Assembly (NCBI GenBank): GCA_022616415.1
Contig: JAKEEU010000323.1
Coordinates: forward strand, 1 to 64,000
Direction: 5' to 3'
DNA: 64,000 nt
Origin: Candidatus Zhuqueibacterota bacterium
GTDB taxonomy: Bacteria; Zhuqueibacterota; Zhuqueibacteria; Zhuqueibacterales; Zhuqueibacteraceae
A model generated the notes under the pieces. It saw nothing but the letters and a program-made list of their open reading frames with translations. It made no database searches and was not told the DNA's origin. The translations under genes and the position numbers were made by a program. Shown piece after piece: positions 60,716 to 64,000 of the stretch. Numbering within the stretch: the stretch's first letter is position 1; the number at the start of each line of letters is the position of its first letter.

Positions 60716-61801
60716 CTAAAAATGCTGGGCGCCGTTGAAAATCGGCTTCATAATCTGGTGCAAACTCAGAGTCGTTGCGGCGGCGCGCTCGACGGCGAAA
60801 TTCATCGAGATAAAACTATCGAACAAGCTGACCGGATGCTCCTGGCTGGCAATGCGGCGGCGCACGGCGCTGGCGCGCTCGCCAAACCAAATCGCTTTGA
60901 ACGTCTGCTGTCGGATATTGCCCATGCTGTCGGTTTCGAGCGGATCCGGATAAACGTCGCCCCACGGATTGATCACGGCGGTGGCGAAGCCGACGGTGTT
61001 GAGATGTTCGTAGAGCGCGTTCGGCTGTTCGACATAGTCCGCAAAATGCCGATAGTAATCACGATTCATCGGCAGATAATGGCCGTAATTTTCCATGACG
61101 CGATCGATGGCGGCTTGAAGCGCGGCGCCGTCCCCGGGCTGAAAGGCAAGATCCGGTTCGACGCAGTACATGATTTTCGGCGCGTGCAGCGCCAATTGCA
61201 GCGACAGCCCGTCGAGGCCGCTCACTTTGACCAGGTGCGCCATGTTCTCAAGATCATGCACATTCTGCCTGGTAATGGTGACGGCGATAAAAATTTTGGG
61301 GTGGCCATTATTGCGCAGCGATTTCAAGCTTTCGATGCCTTTCATCGCCAAATCGAAGTAGCCGCTGATGCCGCGCAAGTGATCGTTCAGCGCCGGCGTG
61401 CTGCCGTCCAGCGAGATGGAGATGAGATCGAGTCCGGAGTCGATCAAGTCTCTGGCGCGCCGGGCATTGATCAACAAGCCGTTCGAATACAGCGAGGTCG
61501 AGAGACGATGCTGCTTGGCGCACGCCACCAGCACGTAAATGTCTTTGCGCAGCAAAGGCTCGCCGCCTGTGAACGTCAGATTCAGCGCGCCGGCCTCAGC
61601 GAGCTGTTGAATCAGATTTTTTCCCTCGCCGGTCGAAAGAATCGTCGGGTCGGATTTCTCTTTCCAACGGTCACAGGTTCGGCATCTGGCATTGCAAATA
61701 TTCAACACTTCCCACACCGCTTTGATCGGCCCGATGATCGGCTCTTTTTTGCCTTTGGCCACGCGGAGCAGATTGCGCAGATGTTTGACTTGTTTGAACA
61801 T
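60716..61801 (-). CDS. Radical SAM protein with degenerate SPASM region
   Basis: 361 residues from ATG 61801, with GAGGGT just upstream; the frame extends to 61858 through a repeat element. LNICNARCRTCDRWK supplies the cluster Cys at 36, 40 and 43, followed by LTFTGGEPLLRKDI and ISISLDGSTP. In the C-terminal SPASM-like part the block reads INPWGDVYPDPLE, where related proteins have Cys at the P-D position, and no further Cys follow; the auxiliary 4Fe-4S cluster is probably lost. Function in modification of a sugar, lipid or peptide substrate is expected but not specified. Confidence 0.85.
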   Translation of the reverse strand: MFKQVKHLRNLLRVAKGKKEPIIGPIKAVWEVLNICNARCRTCDRWKEKSDPTILSTGEGKNLIQQLAEAGALNLTFTGGEPLLRKDIYVLVACAKQHRLSTSLYSNGLLINARRARDLIDSGLDLISISLDGSTPALNDHLRGISGYFDLAMKGIESLKSLRNNGHPKIFIAVTITRQNVHDLENMAHLVKVSGLDGLSLQLALHAPKIMYCVEPDLAFQPGDGAALQAAIDRVMENYGHYLPMNRDYYRHFADYVEQPNALYEHLNTVGFATAVINPWGDVYPDPLETDSMGNIRQQTFKAIWFGERASAVRRRIASQEHPVSLFDSFISMNFAVERAAATTLSLHQIMKPIFNGAQHF

Positions 61802-61813
61802 GCTACCCTCAGA

Positions 61814-61892
61814 TGTTAGCCGGTTAGCCGGTTCGCTGGTTCGCCCGTTAGTCAACAACCGGCCAACAGGCGAACTGGCAAACAGGCTAACT
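61814..61892. repeat. Octamer-based inverted repeat array
   Basis: Tandem 8-base units (GTTAGCCG twice, GTTCGCTG, GTTCGCCC) are followed by their inverted counterparts (ACAACCGG, CCAACAGG, CGAACTGG, CAAACAGG). The arms 61822-61845 and 61869-61892 pair at 19 of 24 positions. It fills the gap between the asparagine synthase stop and the radical SAM start. Confidence 0.6.
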
Positions 61893-61905
61893 TATTTTCG
61901 AAAAT

Positions 61906-63810
61906 TCACACTGCTGTCAAATACTGATCCCGCCAAATGCTGAAAACCATCAGCGCCCAAAGCCGGTGGCTGTGGTTTTCCGCGCCCTGCAAATGCTCGT
62001 TAACCAGCTTTTGCACGTAATCCGCGTTGAACAACCCGTCGCGTCTTATTCGCGCCGGCGCCAAAATGTCCAGCATCATCGGCCGCAGTTCCTGGCGCAG
62101 CCAGTTCTTGATCGGGATGCTGAAGCCTTCTTTGCCGCGATTGACGATTTCCGGCGGCAGCAAAGGCGCCATGGCTTTTTTAAGAATGTATTTCGTTTGC
62201 GTGCCGCGAATTTTCATTGCGCTGGGAATGGTGGCGGCGTATTCCACGACGCGATAATCCAAAAACGGCGCGCGCGCTTCCAAAGAGGTTGCCATGCTCA
62301 TGCGATCAACCTTCACCATGATGTCGTCGCAAAGATACGTCTTGATATCGACGTAGAGCTGGCGGTTGACGTAATCTTGCGAATCGGCATTGGCAAAATG
62401 CCGCCGGATGAACTGATGCGGGAGGTATTGCGGCTGCACGCCGGCCATAGCTTCCCCGTAAAGCCGCGTTTTCTCTTCTTCCGCGAGAAACATCATCCAG
62501 CGCACGTGCTGCAAATCTTCGGGAAAGCGCGTGCCTTCCACGAAGCGTTTGAGGCGGTTGCGCAGGCCTTTTTTCTTCTCGCTTGGTGGTAAACACATAG
62601 TTACCGGCATGAACACCCGATTGCGTACCAGCGCTGGAATTTTGCGGTACTGGCGGTAGGTCCGGTCGGCAAGATAAGCGTCGTAGCCGCCAAAAAGCTC
62701 GTCACCGCCGTCTCCTGAAAGCACGACGGTGACGTGCTCGCGCGCCATCTGCGAAACGAGATAAGTCGGGAAAATGGAAAAGTCTCCCAGCGGCTCGTCG
62801 AGGTGCTTCACCAATTTTTCGGTCAGCTCCAACGCGCTGGGCCGCAAAATAAATTCCTTGTGGTCGGTTTTAAAATGGTTGGCGATGGCGCGCGCGTAGT
62901 GCAGCTCGTTGTAACCTACGGTCGCATGACTGCCTTCTTCAAAACCGATCGAAAAAGTTTTCACCGGCTCCCTCATCACCTGCGCCATGAGCGCGACGAC
63001 GCAGCTCGAGTCGATGCCGCCGGAGAGAAACGCGCCGAGCGGCACGTCGCTCATCAGGCGAATCTTGACGGCGTCTTGCAAAATCTCGACGAGGCCTTTC
63101 TCCAGCTCTTGCTGGTGATAGCCGTTCTCGTGAAAATGGAGATCCCAATACTGGCGAATTTCCGGCTTGCCGCGGCCGTCGATGACGAGCGAATGGCCGG
63201 CGGGCAATTTGAAAATATCGGCAAAAATGCTGTACGGCGCCGGAATATATTCGAACGTCAAATACAGGTCAAGCGCGCTTTGAGAAACCCGGCGCGGAAT
63301 GTTTTTCGCCTGCAACAAGCTTTTAAGCTCGGAACCGAAAACGAGCATGTCGCGATCATAATAGTAATAAAGCGGCTTTTTGCCGAGGCGATCGCGGCTG
63401 AGAAACAAGCGCTCGTTTCTCGCATCCCAAATGGCGAATGCGAACATGCCGTTCAGCTTGGTGGGGCAATCGACGCCGTACTCTTCGTAGGCGTGCACGA
63501 TGGCCTCAGTGTCGGAGCGCGTTTTAAAACGATGGCCGCGCTTCTCCAAATCCTGCCGCAGTTCGAGATAGTTGTAAATCTCGCCGTTGAAAACGATCCA
63601 GATCGTTCCGTCTTCGTTGGTGATCGGCTGTTGGCCCCCGGAAAGATCGATGATGCTGAGCCGGCGCATGGCCAGGCCGATGCGGCCGTCAAGGTAAAAG
63701 CCGTCTTCGTCGGGGCCGCGGTGAATGATCTGCTCATTCATGCGGCGCACTTCTGCAACATCGACTTTGGCATCGCGTGAAAAATGAAACGTTCCGCAAA
63801 TTCCGCACAT
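61906..63810 (-). CDS. asnB: Asparagine synthase (glutamine-hydrolysing)
   Basis: 634 residues. The N-terminus MCGICGTFHF has the required Cys2 nucleophile of class II glutamine amidotransferases, followed by IHRGPDEDG and LAMRRLSIID. The synthase domain has GAFLSGGIDSSC (ATP pyrophosphatase loop), VVLSGDGGDELFGGYDAYL and FLDYRVVEYAATIPSAMKI. Length and order match AsnB. TTTAGGATGG lies just ahead of the ATG at 63810. In polysaccharide loci such enzymes often amidate a sugar acid or serve cell-wall modification rather than general asparagine supply; here a Cys2-less paralog is encoded 7 kb away. Confidence 0.93.
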   Translation of the reverse strand: MCGICGTFHFSRDAKVDVAEVRRMNEQIIHRGPDEDGFYLDGRIGLAMRRLSIIDLSGGQQPITNEDGTIWIVFNGEIYNYLELRQDLEKRGHRFKTRSDTEAIVHAYEEYGVDCPTKLNGMFAFAIWDARNERLFLSRDRLGKKPLYYYYDRDMLVFGSELKSLLQAKNIPRRVSQSALDLYLTFEYIPAPYSIFADIFKLPAGHSLVIDGRGKPEIRQYWDLHFHENGYHQQELEKGLVEILQDAVKIRLMSDVPLGAFLSGGIDSSCVVALMAQVMREPVKTFSIGFEEGSHATVGYNELHYARAIANHFKTDHKEFILRPSALELTEKLVKHLDEPLGDFSIFPTYLVSQMAREHVTVVLSGDGGDELFGGYDAYLADRTYRQYRKIPALVRNRVFMPVTMCLPPSEKKKGLRNRLKRFVEGTRFPEDLQHVRWMMFLAEEEKTRLYGEAMAGVQPQYLPHQFIRRHFANADSQDYVNRQLYVDIKTYLCDDIMVKVDRMSMATSLEARAPFLDYRVVEYAATIPSAMKIRGTQTKYILKKAMAPLLPPEIVNRGKEGFSIPIKNWLRQELRPMMLDILAPARIRRDGLFNADYVQKLVNEHLQGAENHSHRLWALMVFSIWRDQYLTAV

Positions 63811-64000
63811 GTTACCATCCTAAACAGACAATAACCCCGATTTCCCTGGAGTTTTATTGTAGTGGCTCCCTCATGAGCCTATTGTTAAATGTCGACAAAA
63901 ACACAAAAATCGAAACCAGTGTGCTTTTGGTATCCGGATTTTACAAATCGCCCGGATATTTTAGTGAATAGAAAGGCTTTTAGACGAGAGCAAGCCTTCC
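63811..64000. other. 190-base region upstream of asnB
   Basis: No supported gene. It contains the ribosome site of asnB and a small palindrome GGCTC-CCTCAT-GAGCC near 63866-63881. A TACAAT word on the minus strand could be a -10 box, but no matching -35 box at 16-18 bases was found. The region is AT-rich and cut by the window edge. Confidence 0.35.

Noticed and set aside
60722-61819. Plus-strand open frame of 365 codons
   Set aside because: Antisense to the radical SAM gene, whose CxxxCxxC and GGEP motifs are on the minus strand; the composition is that of a complementary-strand shadow.
62734-63780. Plus-strand open frame of 348 codons
   Set aside because: Antisense to asnB, whose Cys2 and ATP-loop motifs leave no doubt about the coding strand.

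Overview
The window is bacterial chromosomal DNA of intermediate GC, and every gene I can support lies on the minus strand: 48 protein genes, many touching or overlapping by 1-20 bases, with frequent Shine-Dalgarno (AGGAG-like) starts. No rRNA, tRNA, CRISPR array, transposase or phage gene was recognised. The content (very large Ig-repeat secreted protein, FN3, LamG-like and golvesin-type domains, a CotH/VTC/DUF4956 trio, many GT-C membrane proteins, many small intergenic palindromes) resembles metagenome-derived genomes of the FCB/KSB1-Calditrichota kind. That assignment is an impression, not a proof.

Layout, left to right (gene order runs against the coordinates). 1-5285: the N-terminal 1761 residues of a giant secreted protein, an SGNH esterase followed by two LamG-like domains, an FN3 and at least ten Ig-like repeats. 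5552-8154: two paralogous membrane-anchored amidohydrolases separated by an inverted-repeat element. 8156-12506: a TMTC-like membrane glycosyltransferase, a TolB-like propeller and a polysaccharide deacetylase. 12942-19849: Wzx-type flippase, four GT4 glycosyltransferases and a methyltransferase. 19897-27210: golvesin-domain glycoside-hydrolase-like protein, GT-C enzyme, methyltransferase, SMR-type flippase subunit, DegT aminotransferase and an epimerase/dehydratase. 27331-34814: a GT2 enzyme and four consecutive large membrane proteins (O-antigen ligase type, GT39-like, DUF2079, DUF6056-like). 34892-40364: two GT4, an LPG-synthase-type flippase, an aldo/keto-reductase-like protein and a Gfo/Idh/MocA dehydrogenase. 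40439-44439: the DUF4956-CotH-VTC cassette. 44779-52533: GT4, two YdjM-like membrane hydrolases, radical SAM/SPASM, flippase-like protein and three GT2. 52553-63810: two asparagine synthases (one lacking the catalytic Cys2), an orphan unknown gene, deacetylase, GT4, hexapeptide acyltransferase, epimerase, methyltransferase and a second radical SAM protein.

Together 12942-39 kb and 44.8-63.8 kb read as a very large locus for building, modifying, flipping and polymerising a surface polysaccharide or glycolipid: sugar nucleotide modification (epimerases, DegT, Gfo/Idh), chain assembly (GT2, GT4), lipid-linked sugar transfer in the membrane (GT-C), flipping (Wzx, SMR), polymerisation/ligation (Wzy_C-like) and decoration (deacetylases, acetyltransferase, methyltransferases). 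Asparagine synthase-like and radical SAM proteins commonly ride in such loci, but their substrates here are unknown.

A second layer is unusually rich: nearly every larger intergenic gap carries a small palindromic or inverted-repeat element. They include a MITE-like element flanked by TTAA, a 19-bp-arm element between the amidohydrolases, a 23-bp perfect hairpin, a 45-bp dispersed repeat in two copies, and a 19-bp palindrome family with four copies between 56.6 and 60.7 kb, one of which is inside a coding sequence. The best candidates for new biology are the CotH protein with a beta-helix tail in its cassette, the Cys2-less asparagine synthase, the radical SAM protein with a cysteine-poor SPASM region, and the palindrome family.
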